Source: Sutcliffiella cohnii
Lineage (GTDB): Bacteria; Bacillota; Bacilli; Bacillales; Bacillaceae_I
Assembly: GCF_002250055.1 (NCBI RefSeq)
Contig: NZ_CP018866.1
Location: forward strand, 2,782,501-2,846,500
Reading direction: 5' to 3'
DNA length: 64,000 nucleotides
The notes beneath the pieces were generated by a model. It had not been told where the DNA came from, did not search any database, and saw only the letters and a list, made by a program, of their open reading frames with translations. How positions within the stretch are numbered: the stretch's first letter is position 1; every line of letters begins with the position of its first letter. Both the position numbers and the translations under genes were made by a program. Positions 38,882 through 47,390 of this stretch are shown here, piece by piece.

Positions 38882-39445
38882 TTGAACAATACAATGATTG
38901 AGTTTCCTCATGAGTTTACAACAGCACGCCTGCTCATTCGTCTTCCATTGCCCGGTGATGGCAAAGTGGTTCAACAAGCAGTCGAGCATTCTGTTCACGA
39001 TTTAAAGCCATGGTTAGCATTTGCAAAAGAAGTTCCTTCAATCGAAAGCATGGAAGCGAACATTCGCCAATCACATGCACAATTTTTATTAAGAGAAGAC
39101 TTACGACTTCATATTTTGCATAAAGAATCTGGAGAATTTATTGGTTCAACTGGGTTACATCGAGTAAATTGGGAAGTTCGTAGTTTCGAGATAGGGTACT
39201 GGATTGATAGTCGTCATAGTGGAAACGGCTATATGTTAGAGGCTGTTGATGGCTTAACTAAATTTGCATTTGAAGTACTTCAAGCAAATAGGGTCGAAAT
39301 TCGTTGTGATCCTAAAAATATAAGAAGTCGAAAAATACCAGAGAAATTAGGGTTTGACTTAGAAGGTATTTTAAAGAATAATAGCTTAGCCATAAATGGA
39401 GATGGTTTGCGGGATACGTGCGTGTTTGCAAAAATTAAAGATTAA
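38882..39445 (+). CDS. GNAT acetyltransferase, RimJ/RimL type
   Basis: Probable ribosomal-protein or small-molecule N-acetyltransferase. It has FTTARLLIRLPLPGDGKVV at the N-terminus, FEIGYWIDSRHSGNGYMLEA as the acetyl-CoA loop, and ANRVEIRCDPKNIRSRKIPE near the C-terminus, all typical of RimJ/RimL enzymes. The start is uncertain: TTG at 38882 follows GAAGG by 11 nt; GTG at 38873 is too close, and ATG at 38894 is distant. It is divergent from spoIIM. Confidence 0.82.
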   Translation: MNNTMIEFPHEFTTARLLIRLPLPGDGKVVQQAVEHSVHDLKPWLAFAKEVPSIESMEANIRQSHAQFLLREDLRLHILHKESGEFIGSTGLHRVNWEVRSFEIGYWIDSRHSGNGYMLEAVDGLTKFAFEVLQANRVEIRCDPKNIRSRKIPEKLGFDLEGILKNNSLAINGDGLRDTCVFAKIKD

Positions 39446-39510
39446 ACCGATCGTACTTCTTAAAAGGTAACAACGAAATTAAAATAGTATTATTAACGTA
39501 AACAACACAA

Positions 39511-39539
39511 AAGGTAGGACTGTATAAAGTTCCTACCTT
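39511..39539 (+). terminator. Hairpin between convergent genes
   Basis: AAGGTAGGA (39511-39519) pairs with TCCTACCTT (39531-39539). The T tracts on both sides are short; a likely terminator for the GNAT gene. Confidence 0.55.
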
Positions 39540-39606
39540 GAAAATAAGCTTCTTTTGGAAAAAGAACATTTCATTATAGACAACATTGATTGTTGTTATA
39601 CGTTTT

Positions 39607-39759
39607 AAGTTAGTACGTTCCACTTCGCTGCAGGTACTCGCTTTCCGCGGGGAGAAACGGAAGCCTCCTCGGGCTAAAGCCCTGCGGGGTCTCCCGATTC
39701 CTCTTCTTCCCACTGGAGTCTCGCACCTTCCGCTCCGTTCCACTCACAGTTCTAAATTT
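39607..39759 (+). repeat. GC-rich dispersed repeat, family 1, copy 2
   Basis: Begins TTAGTACGTTCCACTTCGCT, contains CTCGCTTTCCGCGGGGAG and CACTGGAGTCTCGCACCTTC. The ends match copy 1 (9283-9436) nearly base for base; the middle differs (GCTAAAGCCCTGCGGGGTCT here). Same orientation as copy 1. Confidence 0.85.
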
Positions 39760-39851
39760 GGAAAAGCAAAAATATTGTAACAGTTATAAGCCGAACCATC
39801 CGTTTTTATTCTCCATGGTGTAACTTTCGCTTGCATGGGGGACTACCTTCA

Positions 39852-41024
39852 CTATTCAGGTGTAACACTTCCGAATTTACCAGCTCCACCTGCTTTAAAT
39901 GATAGCTCACCACTTCTAGCCTTCATTATTAATGTTCCGATTTTTTCACCTACAATTTCTACAAGTTCTTTTTCTGTTACGTTATGTAAGATGTTCATTT
40001 CCGTTTGAAAAGCTGCCCTTAACTTATATAATGTTTTCGGACCAACTCCAGGTATAAATTCTAATGGTATTTGATGTATATATGGTGGTCGAAATGCTGT
40101 ATCAATTGTTACATGTCCAAGCTCCTTAATTCTTTCACTTACACCTTTCGTAAACTTAGAATGACCACAATTAGTACAATACCTTTCCTCGTTAACTCGT
40201 AAAGTAAAGCATTTCTCACATGCTGTATTGTAGTACTTCCCTAAGTAAGGATTAAGACCAAAGTTTTTCATAACTCGCCTACCGTCTTCCCCTTTTAGTA
40301 CCTTTCGAAATTCAGCAAAGGTTGGCTCTTTCATCGTAACTAGCTGGTATTCACGAGCTATTTTGTTTAGTGAATGAGCATCTGAATTTGTAAGAAACGG
40401 ATATGGAGCAAGTTCAGCAACAGAGGATGCCATTAAAGTATTGGAGCTAAGTCCAAGTTCAACTCCATCTACCAAATAGGCATCAAAAACCTCTGTAATA
40501 CTTTTTACTACGCCCTTACCATACAAGCTTTTGAATGGAGTGAATATATGCGCAGGAATAAATAAACCGTCAAGTTCGTGCACTTTTTCTTGTAAAACTC
40601 GGCCGCTTTCATAAATTCGTTGAGAAGACAATGTAATATTCGTAACACGTTTTGCAAACCATTCAGAAAACAACCTCATTTTATCTATCGTTGGTAAAAA
40701 GCATAAAACATGAATTGGCCCTTTACAATTTTCATCATAAATTTCTATTTCTGAGCCTAATAGTAGTGTAAGACCTTTAAACGATACTCCACCACCGTTT
40801 TCCTCCACTAAATTACCTTCATTTTTCCACTGTTCTAGCTGCATCATTACTTCTGGGACATGGCAATCGATTATCCCAATCATATCCAAGCCTTTATTAT
40901 CCCGAGCCTCTACAATAATGTTTTCTAACGTCAAACTTTTTGAGGCGGTAATTTTCACGGGTTTTCCTGAAGCGGTACTACCTAAATGGATATGTAAATC
41001 TAAAAAATACTCGTTCACAAACAT
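39852..41024 (-). CDS. yqxK: Endonuclease Q family protein (YqxK)
   Basis: PHP-domain nuclease related to archaeal EndoQ, which nicks DNA 5' to deaminated bases (uracil, hypoxanthine). The 390 residues show the PHP metal motif DLHIHLG, IGIIDCHVPE, FLTNSDAHSLNKIA, a zinc finger (CEKCF then CTNCGH), and a C-terminal helix-hairpin-helix (FIPGVGPKTLYKL). It starts 2 nt after the nudF stop. Bacterial members are less studied, so the activity is inferred. In B. subtilis yqxK is next to nudF. Confidence 0.87.
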   Translation of the reverse strand: MFVNEYFLDLHIHLGSTASGKPVKITASKSLTLENIIVEARDNKGLDMIGIIDCHVPEVMMQLEQWKNEGNLVEENGGGVSFKGLTLLLGSEIEIYDENCKGPIHVLCFLPTIDKMRLFSEWFAKRVTNITLSSQRIYESGRVLQEKVHELDGLFIPAHIFTPFKSLYGKGVVKSITEVFDAYLVDGVELGLSSNTLMASSVAELAPYPFLTNSDAHSLNKIAREYQLVTMKEPTFAEFRKVLKGEDGRRVMKNFGLNPYLGKYYNTACEKCFTLRVNEERYCTNCGHSKFTKGVSERIKELGHVTIDTAFRPPYIHQIPLEFIPGVGPKTLYKLRAAFQTEMNILHNVTEKELVEIVGEKIGTLIMKARSGELSFKAGGAGKFGSVTPE

Positions 41025-41026
41025 CG

Positions 41027-41575
41027 CTACTTTCGCATTTGTTGTAGTTGTAAATATTGAATAGCATATGCTGTTTTCGCATCATATATTTCTTTTGATT
41101 CCATCATTTGTAACGCTTCATTTAGTGTAACCTCAACTAAATCTACAAATTCGTCTTCATCTAAACTATGCTTTTGATTATCTTTTTTTAAGCCATTCGC
41201 TACGAACAGGTGAACTAATTCGTCAGCAAAGCCAGGTGAAGTGTAAAAAGAAATTAACGGAGTTACTCCATCACATGTATACCCTGTCTCTTCTTGTAGT
41301 TCTCGAATTGCCGTAACCTCAGGCTTTTCTCCATTTTCTAATTTCCCTGCAGGTATTTCCACTAAAATACGGTCCATCGCCTTCCGGTATTGTCTTACCA
41401 TAACAATTTTTCCTTTATCAGTAATGGCGACAACTGCAACAGCCCCAGGATGTTTAATAATCTCTCTTGTACTCGTTTTTCCATTTGGTAACTCAACTTC
41501 TTCCAAATATAAGTCAATGACTCTTCCATTAAATAGTTTTTCTGATTTAACTGTTTTTTCCTTTAAGTGCTCCAC
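41027..41575 (-). CDS. nudF: ADP-ribose pyrophosphatase NudF
   Basis: NUDIX hydrolase that splits ADP-ribose. The 182 residues contain the NUDIX box from GKLENGEKPEVTAIRELQEE to TGY, preceded by RQYRKAMDRILVEIPAGK, and FYTSPGFADELVHLFVA downstream, typical of ADPRase. Translationally coupled to yqxK. Confidence 0.93.
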   Translation of the reverse strand: MEHLKEKTVKSEKLFNGRVIDLYLEEVELPNGKTSTREIIKHPGAVAVVAITDKGKIVMVRQYRKAMDRILVEIPAGKLENGEKPEVTAIRELQEETGYTCDGVTPLISFYTSPGFADELVHLFVANGLKKDNQKHSLDEDEFVDLVEVTLNEALQMMESKEIYDAKTAYAIQYLQLQQMRK

Positions 41576-41613
41576 TCTACCACTCCTAAAAGTTCTATGA
41601 ATTGCTATTTATT

Positions 41614-41633
41614 CATACATTTTACCATACAAC
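41614..41633 (+). promoter_or_regulatory. SigE-like -10 elements before mciZ
   Basis: CATACATT (41614-41621) fits the SigE -10 pattern CATACAHT exactly; CATACAAC (41626-41633) fits all but the last base. Neither has a clear -35. mciZ is SigE-dependent in B. subtilis. Confidence 0.4.
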
Positions 41634-41651
41634 TTGTTGGGGGTAATAAAG

Positions 41652-41786
41652 ATGAAAGTGTACGTTCGTCCAAACAATATCGTCTTGGTAGGAAAAGCTT
41701 GGGAAATCCGTCACCAATTAAAGGAATATAATAAGGAGTTTGACACCGTGTTACAATGGATTACGTTTCTTCATAAGCAAAAGTAA
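41652..41786 (+). CDS. mciZ: MciZ, mother-cell inhibitor of FtsZ
   Basis: Peptide of 44 residues that caps FtsZ filaments to stop assembly in the mother cell during sporulation. It reads MKVYVRPNNIVLVGKAWEIR then HQLKEYNKEFDTVLQWITFL and HKQK. The core VLVGKAWEIRxxLKEY matches the 40-residue B. subtilis MciZ as I remember it, and the position between nudF and yqkF is the same. GGGGGT lies 8 nt before the ATG. It is small enough to be missed by gene callers. Confidence 0.9.
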   Translation: MKVYVRPNNIVLVGKAWEIRHQLKEYNKEFDTVLQWITFLHKQK

Positions 41787-41848
41787 CCCTCTTATTTGTC
41801 CCTTTCATTCCTTTAGGCTAAAATGAAGGAAATGGGAGGGATCTTCTT

Positions 41849-42754
41849 ATGCTTAATAAAAACAGATTAGGAAACTCGGATTTGTATGTAAGTGAAATTG
41901 GGTTAGGCTGCATGTCTCTAGGCACCGAAGAAGGCACTGCGGCAGATATAGTAAAAAGAGCACTAGATTTAGGTATTAACTATTTTGATACTGCTGACCT
42001 TTATGATAAGGGCTTAAATGAACAGATCGTTGGGAAAGCATTAAAGCAACAACGAAGTGAAATTATTTTAGCTACAAAAGTAGGGAATCGTTGGGAAGAT
42101 GGGAAAGAAGGCTGGACATGGGATCCTTCAAAAGCGTACATAAAGAATGCTGTAAAGAATAGTTTACATCGTTTACAAACCGATTATATCGACCTTTATC
42201 AACTTCATGGTGGAACGATTGAAGATCACATAGATGAGACGATAGAAGCATTTGAAGAATTGAAACAAGAAGGAGTAATCCGCTTTTACGGCATTTCCTC
42301 TATTAGGCCAAATGTTATTAAAGAATACGTAAAAAAATCAACAATTAATTCTGTAATGATGCAATATAGCATACTTGACCGTCGTCCAGAAGATGTTGTA
42401 TTAGATTTACTAAAGGATAATAATATTAGCGTTATTGCGCGTGGTCCTGTTGCAAAAGGATTATTAACAAACGTCTATAGAGATAAGTTAAATGCAAAGG
42501 GTTATCTTGATTATTCAAATGAGGAATTGAGAAAACTGCTAGATCAATTAGCTACAAAATTTACAGATTTAAATAGTATCGCACTACATTATTGTTTAAA
42601 GCACCCAGCTGTTGCTTCTGTGATTCCAGGAGCAAGTTCTATCCAGCAAGTAGAAGAAAATATCAAATCTTTAACTTCCAACACACTTTCAAACTCGGAA
42701 TATGAATGGATCCAAAACATCGCAAAAGCTTCTACGTATAATGAACACAATTAA
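41849..42754 (+). CDS. yqkF: Aldo/keto reductase YqkF
   Basis: NADPH-dependent oxidoreductase of the AKR fold. The 301 residues have INYFDTADLYDKGLNEQIVG (catalytic Asp, Tyr), the catalytic Lys in LATKVGNRW, and His in YIDLYQLHGG. The natural substrate is not known. GGGAGG precedes the ATG. Followed by a family 3 repeat hairpin that probably ends its transcript. Confidence 0.9.
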   Translation: MLNKNRLGNSDLYVSEIGLGCMSLGTEEGTAADIVKRALDLGINYFDTADLYDKGLNEQIVGKALKQQRSEIILATKVGNRWEDGKEGWTWDPSKAYIKNAVKNSLHRLQTDYIDLYQLHGGTIEDHIDETIEAFEELKQEGVIRFYGISSIRPNVIKEYVKKSTINSVMMQYSILDRRPEDVVLDLLKDNNISVIARGPVAKGLLTNVYRDKLNAKGYLDYSNEELRKLLDQLATKFTDLNSIALHYCLKHPAVASVIPGASSIQQVEENIKSLTSNTLSNSEYEWIQNIAKASTYNEHN

Positions 42755-42759
42755 AAAAG

Positions 42760-42835
42760 GGAGCTGACCTAAAAGTCAGTCGAAACTGACTTTTAGGACT
42801 TTATTTGTTCGTTACCCTTATAAGGATCCTAAAAT
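42760..42835 (+). repeat. Family 3 repeat (MITE-like), copy 1, short; acts as terminator
   Basis: Contains CCTAAAAGTCAGT (42768-42780) pairing with ACTGACTTTTAGG (42785-42797), then TTTGTTCGTTACCCTTATAA. The same arm and tail occur at 50433 and 55815. Only the left end is kept here. The 13-bp stem likely terminates yqkF and, from the other side, yqkE. Confidence 0.8.
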
Positions 42836-42864
42836 TCAATATTTAATAGAAAATATAAAAATTA

Positions 42865-43122
42865 TCACTTGAATTCTTTCCAGTTCATGTTACTATCATT
42901 TAATAACTCTTCGAATGATTTATTTTTTTCACGGAGGCGACGCTCTTCTCTTTTCTTAATCTCCTCTTCTTCTTTACGCTTTTGTTCCGATTCCTCTAAA
43001 GATTGCTTCATTGATTTTAACTTAGAGAATACATCTCCTTGCAATTGATCTTTCAACGAAATTTTTTCTTCCATATTCGTTGGTTTGTTAGTTCTTGTGC
43101 TATTCTTTTTCTTTTTTGCCAT
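42865..43122 (-). CDS. yqkE: YqkE family protein (DUF3886)
   Basis: Small, highly charged protein of 85 residues. Lys-rich N-terminus (MAKKKKNSTRTNK), a predicted coiled coil (about 37-70, many E, K, R), and a conserved end, FEELLNDSNMNWKEFK. It faces yqkF in a convergent arrangement, as in B. subtilis. Function unknown. Confidence 0.82.
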   Translation of the reverse strand: MAKKKKNSTRTNKPTNMEEKISLKDQLQGDVFSKLKSMKQSLEESEQKRKEEEEIKKREERRLREKNKSFEELLNDSNMNWKEFK

Positions 43123-43254
43123 GCATCCATACTCCTTTGTTTCAAATATGCGTATGAAAAAATCCTTGTATACTACTTGCTAATAAATAGCTAAATGATA
43201 TTATAAAAAGCTGTTAGATTATAAAATAATTATATATGTTTCTATTACAATTAT

Positions 43255-43288
43255 AAAGGGGCAGTAGCGTTTAAGCTACTACCCCTTT
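43255..43288 (-). terminator. Terminator of the CoA-transferase operon
   Basis: AAAGGGGCAGTAGC (43255-43268) pairs with GCTACTACCCCTTT (43275-43288), one mismatch, directly beyond the subunit B stop. Confidence 0.82.
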
Positions 43289-43291
43289 ACT

Positions 43292-43960
43292 TTAATATGC
43301 ATCTAAAACTACTTGTTCATCAACAACTAACTCTGGTTCAGTCGATTGGAGGATGTCGTCGACTGTGTAACCTTTCGCAACCTCAACTAGTTTTAATCCA
43401 TATTCGGTTACGTCAATGACTGCACGGTCTGTTATTATTCGATTTACAACACCTTTACCTGTTAACGGAAGTGAGCATTCTTTTAGTATTTTTGCATCTC
43501 CGTTTTTATTAACGTGATCCATAATAACAATGATTTTTTGAGCTCCGTGAACAAGGTCCATTGCTCCACCCATTCCTTTAATCATCTTTCCAGGAATCAT
43601 CCAGTTAGCTAGGTCACCCGTTTCACTAACTTCCATTCCACCTAATATTGCAATATTTACATGTCCACCACGAATCATCGCAAAAGACTCAGCACTATCG
43701 AAGTAAGCTGCACCTGGAATCGCAGTAACAGTTTCCTTCCCGGCATTAATTAAATCTGGATCAACATCCTCTTTTGTTGGATACGGTCCAATTCCTAGTA
43801 GTCCGTTTTCCGATTGTAAAACTACTTGTTTGTTATCTGATATATAGTTAGCTACTAGAGTTGGCATACCAATACCAAGGTTCACGTAAAATCCACTCTC
43901 AATTTCTTTTTCCGCACGTTTTGCAATTTTTTCTCTCGTTAAAAATTTTTCATTAGCCAT
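43292..43960 (-). CDS. 3-oxoacid / acetoacetate CoA-transferase subunit B
   Basis: Beta subunit of a family I CoA-transferase, which moves CoA between succinyl- or acetyl-CoA and a 3-oxo acid. The 222 residues show [15 protein letters not shown], the catalytic glutamate in SENGLLGIG, and [20 protein letters not shown]. It pairs with subunit A 16 nt upstream. With the thiolase and HMG-CoA lyase nearby, acetoacetate is the likely substrate; butyrate or succinate types (ScoB, AtoA) cannot be told apart by eye. Confidence 0.9.
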   Translation of the reverse strand: MANEKFLTREKIAKRAEKEIESGFYVNLGIGMPTLVANYISDNKQVVLQSENGLLGIGPYPTKEDVDPDLINAGKETVTAIPGAAYFDSAESFAMIRGGHVNIAILGGMEVSETGDLANWMIPGKMIKGMGGAMDLVHGAQKIIVIMDHVNKNGDAKILKECSLPLTGKGVVNRIITDRAVIDVTEYGLKLVEVAKGYTVDDILQSTEPELVVDEQVVLDAY

Positions 43961-43976
43961 TTTATTTTCCTCCTCT

Positions 43977-44666
43977 CTAGTCTCTCACCGTTAGTCGTTC
44001 TATTTTTTTCTGTTGCTCTCCAACTATTAATCTTTGAACGTAAATACTTGGCGTTTGAACTTCGTTCGGTTCAATATCACCGATTTCTACTAACTCTTCC
44101 ACTTCTGCAATAGTAACGGTACCAGCTGCTGCAATCATTGGATTGAAATTTCGCGCTGTTTTGTTGTAAACTAAATTACCCATTTTATCTGCTTTAGCTG
44201 CACGAACTAAAGAAAAATCAGCTTTATATGCTTCTTCCAAAACATACTCCTTACCATCAAATTCTCTAACTTCTTTTCCTTCAGCAATTGGCGTGCCAAC
44301 TCCTGCAGGTGTATAGAAAGCTGGAATACCTGCACCACCAGCTCGAATTTTTTCTGCAAGTGTTCCTTGTGGTACTAAGTCCACCTCTAACTCGCCAGAA
44401 AGCACTTGACGCTCAAACTCTTTATTTTCACCAACATAGGAGCCTACCATTTTTTTTATTTGACGATTTTTCAATAACAAACCTAAGCCCCACTCATCCA
44501 CACCACAGTTATTTGAAATCACTGTTAAATCTTTTACTCCTGTTTCTACTAGAGCTAAGATTAAGTTTTCTGGAATACCACATAGTCCAAACCCACCAAC
44601 CATAATCGTATCGCCATCTTTAATGTCTTTTACCGCTTCTACAAATGAAGTATAAATAGGTTTCAT
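43977..44666 (-). CDS. 3-oxoacid / acetoacetate CoA-transferase subunit A
   Basis: Alpha subunit of the same CoA-transferase. The 229 residues begin with the oxyanion-hole loop [14 protein letters not shown] and contain [20 protein letters not shown] and [20 protein letters not shown]. It lies 15 nt after the thiolase gene in one operon. Confidence 0.9.
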   Translation of the reverse strand: MKPIYTSFVEAVKDIKDGDTIMVGGFGLCGIPENLILALVETGVKDLTVISNNCGVDEWGLGLLLKNRQIKKMVGSYVGENKEFERQVLSGELEVDLVPQGTLAEKIRAGGAGIPAFYTPAGVGTPIAEGKEVREFDGKEYVLEEAYKADFSLVRAAKADKMGNLVYNKTARNFNPMIAAAGTVTIAEVEELVEIGDIEPNEVQTPSIYVQRLIVGEQQKKIERLTVRD

Positions 44667-44681
44667 CGTAATTCTCCTCTC

Positions 44682-45866
44682 CTACACATTTTCTATAACT
44701 GTTGCTACCCCTTGTCCTCCGCCGATACAAAGAGTTGCTAAACCTTTTTTCGCTTGGCGGCGCTTCATTTCATGAATTAATGTAACTAGTATTCTTGCGC
44801 CACTAGCACCTATTGGATGACCAAGCGCGATAGCACCACCGTTTACATTCAATATATCTTTATCAAATGAAAGCTCTTTTCCTACAGCTAATGCTTGAGC
44901 TGCAAAAGCTTCATTTGCTTCTATAAGATCTATGTCATCCATTGTTACATTTGATTTTTTTAAAACTTTTTTAACCGCACTTACTGGGCCTATCCCCATT
45001 ACACTTGGATCGACACCAGCACTTGCATTGGCTTTTATTGTAACTAAAGGAGTTATTCCTAATTGTTCCGCTTTTTCACGGCTCATGACTATAACTGCAG
45101 CTGCTCCATCATTTATTCCAGATGCGTTACCTGCAGTAACGGAACCGTCTTTTTTAAACGCTGGACGTAATCCCCCTAATTTCGCTGCAGTAGTACCACT
45201 TCTAGGATATTCGTCACGGTCAAAAGAAATGATTTCTTTTTTCTGCTTTACTTCAACCGGGACTATTTCATCTGTGAATTTCCCAGTCTTTAAAGCCGCT
45301 TCCGCTTTTTGCTGACTCCATGCAGCAAATTCATCCTGTTCATCTCTTGTCAATTCGTATTGGGAACATAAATTTTCAGCTGTTACTCCCATGTGATAGT
45401 CATTAAATGCACACCATAAACCATCAGAGATCATACTATCAATGACGGATTGATCTCCCATTCTATACCCATCTCGAGCTCCCTTTAATAAATACGGAGC
45501 TTGCGACATATTTTCCATACCACCAGCGACGACAATATCTGCATCCCCTGCTAAAATTGCTTGTGTAGCTAAATGAACAGATTTTAATCCTGATCCACAC
45601 ACTTTATTAATCGTCATGGCACTTACTTCATGCGGTAATCCTGCTTGAATAGCAGCTTGACGAGCAGGATTTTGCCCTAACCCCGCCTGCAATACATTCC
45701 CCATTATCACTTCGTCCACTTGCTCTGGATTTACCCCTGCTCGCTTTAATGCTTCCTTTATGACAGTTGCTCCTAATTGTGGAGCAGATATATTTTTTAA
45801 CGACCCTCCAAAACTACCAATCGCCGTTCTAACAGCGCTTACAATTACTACATCCTTTGTTGACAT
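44682..45866 (-). CDS. Acetyl-CoA C-acetyltransferase (thiolase)
   Basis: Cleaves acetoacetyl-CoA into two acetyl-CoA, or runs in reverse. The 394 residues show the nucleophilic Cys in [15 protein letters not shown], the [11 protein letters not shown] His region, and the second Cys in [11 protein letters not shown]. First gene of the operon with the CoA-transferase, divergent from the HMG-CoA lyase. Confidence 0.93.
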   Translation of the reverse strand: MSTKDVVIVSAVRTAIGSFGGSLKNISAPQLGATVIKEALKRAGVNPEQVDEVIMGNVLQAGLGQNPARQAAIQAGLPHEVSAMTINKVCGSGLKSVHLATQAILAGDADIVVAGGMENMSQAPYLLKGARDGYRMGDQSVIDSMISDGLWCAFNDYHMGVTAENLCSQYELTRDEQDEFAAWSQQKAEAALKTGKFTDEIVPVEVKQKKEIISFDRDEYPRSGTTAAKLGGLRPAFKKDGSVTAGNASGINDGAAAVIVMSREKAEQLGITPLVTIKANASAGVDPSVMGIGPVSAVKKVLKKSNVTMDDIDLIEANEAFAAQALAVGKELSFDKDILNVNGGAIALGHPIGASGARILVTLIHEMKRRQAKKGLATLCIGGGQGVATVIENV

Positions 45867-46006
45867 TTCTCCATCTCCTTTCCATTACTTATTTCTTGCT
45901 ATTTGTCGAAAATCCTCTTTATATTTTTAAAAAATTTTATTGTTGTTGCAATTCAATTTATAATATTAATAGAATAGAAGAATAATACATTTTAAGGGGT
46001 GATTTT

Positions 46007-46903
46007 TTGAACTTACCAAAAGAAGTAACAATTATAGAAGTTGGACCACGTGATGGTTTACAAAACATTAAGGAATGGATTCCTACTACAGCAAAGATTA
46101 ACTTTATTAAAAACTTGAAAGATGCAGGTATTCAAGAAATGGAACTAACATCTTTCGTTTCTCCAAAATGGGTACCTCAAATGAAAGATGCTTCAGAAGT
46201 AATTTCGCTTTCTTTAGATAATAATACAAGGAACATCGTACTCGTACCTAATGCAAGGGGAATAAGTAGGCTTTATGAGACAGATTGTAAAAATGCGGCA
46301 GTTTTTGTCGGAGTATCGGATTCGTTTAATAAAAAAAATATAAATAAGACAACGGAAGAAAGTATGCAAGAATTAACTCCACTAATTGCTAAATTAAAAG
46401 AAAAAGGGTATTGGATACGTGCGTGTATTTCCACCTCATTCTACTGTCCATATGAAGGCAAAGTAGAAGTAGAAAAGGTTGTTTCATTATGTAAGCGTTT
46501 TGAGGAATTGGGTGTTGACGAATTAAGTGTTGCAGACACAATCGGTATGGCCAATCCGAAAGAGGTTTTCGAATTATTTTCCATTCTAAAAAACACATTA
46601 GTAAAATTGCAAATAACCGCCCATTTTCATAATACAAGAGGTATGGCACTTGCTAATGTATTCGCTGCCTTACAAGCTGGAGTAGACCGTTTTGATACAT
46701 CTGCAGGTGGGTTAGGTGGATGTCCATTCGCTCCTGGCGCATCTGGAAATGTAGCTACAGAGGACGTTGTACATATGTTAAATCAGATTGGTATTGAAAC
46801 AGGTGTTGATATAGACAAAATTGTGCACGCACTAAATAGTATGAAGGAACATATAGCAAAACCTTTTGAGAGTAGTTTGTATAAATTAGCTTCGTTACAA
46901 TGA
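46007..46903 (+). CDS. mvaB: Hydroxymethylglutaryl-CoA lyase
   Basis: Splits HMG-CoA into acetoacetate and acetyl-CoA (leucine degradation). The 298 residues form a TIM barrel with EVGPRDGLQNI, the metal-binding ITAHFHNTRGMALANV, and the catalytic-Cys signature GGLGGCPFAPGASGNVATED. It starts with TTG, 6 nt after AAGGGGTGA. The products feed the divergent CoA-transferase and thiolase, so the three form a short pathway to acetyl-CoA. Confidence 0.93.
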   Translation: MNLPKEVTIIEVGPRDGLQNIKEWIPTTAKINFIKNLKDAGIQEMELTSFVSPKWVPQMKDASEVISLSLDNNTRNIVLVPNARGISRLYETDCKNAAVFVGVSDSFNKKNINKTTEESMQELTPLIAKLKEKGYWIRACISTSFYCPYEGKVEVEKVVSLCKRFEELGVDELSVADTIGMANPKEVFELFSILKNTLVKLQITAHFHNTRGMALANVFAALQAGVDRFDTSAGGLGGCPFAPGASGNVATEDVVHMLNQIGIETGVDIDKIVHALNSMKEHIAKPFESSLYKLASLQ

Positions 46904-46924
46904 AAGATGTATAATTTCTTCCCA

Positions 46925-46959
46925 CCTTTCTCAAATTATCAATGATAAGTTGAGAAAGG
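46925..46959 (+). promoter_or_regulatory. Hairpin covering the ribosome site of a 39-residue gene
   Basis: CCTTTCTCAA (46925-46934) pairs with TTGAGAAAGG (46950-46959), continued by TTATC/GATAA with a 3-nt loop and one mismatch. The right arm contains most of the AAAGGAG ribosome site of the next gene, and five T follow a few bases later. It could be the mvaB terminator, a translation-control stem, or both. Confidence 0.65.
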
Positions 46960-46970
46960 AGATTTTTGTT

Positions 46971-47090
46971 ATGGCTAAACAACGTGGTCAAAAAGGTAAG
47001 CCTAATGCAGACAAGAGTAAGCAACCAATTGCACAAGAAGAGTTAGAGAAAGCGATTCACCCGACGAAAAGGCAAAATTCAGAACAATAA
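46971..47090 (+). CDS. 39-residue basic, disordered small protein
   Basis: Starts at ATG 46971, 9-10 nt after AAAGGAG. It reads MAKQRGQKGKPNADKSKQPI then AQEELEKAIHPTKRQNSEQ. No hydrophobic segment; rich in K, Q, E, P and N, resembling small spore or nucleic-acid-associated proteins in composition only. I do not recognise it. The start is strong and a hairpin terminator follows (47101-47134). Confidence 0.62.
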   Translation: MAKQRGQKGKPNADKSKQPIAQEELEKAIHPTKRQNSEQ

Positions 47091-47390
47091 TTCTTCCCCT
47101 AGAAAGGCATGACAAAAATGAACCATGCCTTTCTTCAGTTATCTTTATTAATATTTATTATTTTGCTCTTCATCCAATAACATCTTCCATCTGCTATTTA
47201 TCTTTCAAGTTCAATATACTCTCTTTTTAATTTCCTTAAATTTTTTATATTTTCCATGTAATCCCCCTCTTTTTAAACGAGATTCGACTCATGTATCATT
47301 TTTTCCTTTAAGACAATGTTATAAATTTTTGTGAACTAACTAAATAATGGTAAACTAATTGTAACTAAACAACTGAGGTGACGAATAAAA
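47091..47390. other. Intergenic region before yqkD
   Basis: A 300-base gap with one hairpin (AGAAAGGCATG 47101-47111 with CATGCCTTTCT 47124-47134), a doubtful 19-codon minus-strand frame at 47198-47257, and the yqkD promoter region. Nothing else is supportable. Confidence 0.6.
47198..47257 (-). CDS. Possible 19-residue peptide (weak)
   Basis: ATG at 47257 is 5 nt after AGAGGGGG. It reads MENIKNLRKLKREYIELER and stops at 47198. The good ribosome site and amphipathic, charged sequence are suggestive, but a frame this short can occur by chance. Confidence 0.25.
   Translation of the reverse strand: MENIKNLRKLKREYIELER

Larger units (their letters stand above)
39446..39851. other. Convergent intergenic region with terminator and repeat
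   Basis: This 406-base gap between the GNAT gene and the EndoQ-like gene holds a hairpin (39511-39539) and the second copy of repeat family 1 (39607-39759). Open frames inside the repeat resemble those at 9257-9469 and are not genes. Confidence 0.75.

Noticed and set aside
46755-47036. 93-codon minus-strand frame after mvaB
   Set aside because: It overlaps mvaB and the 39-residue gene, both better supported, and has no ribosome site.
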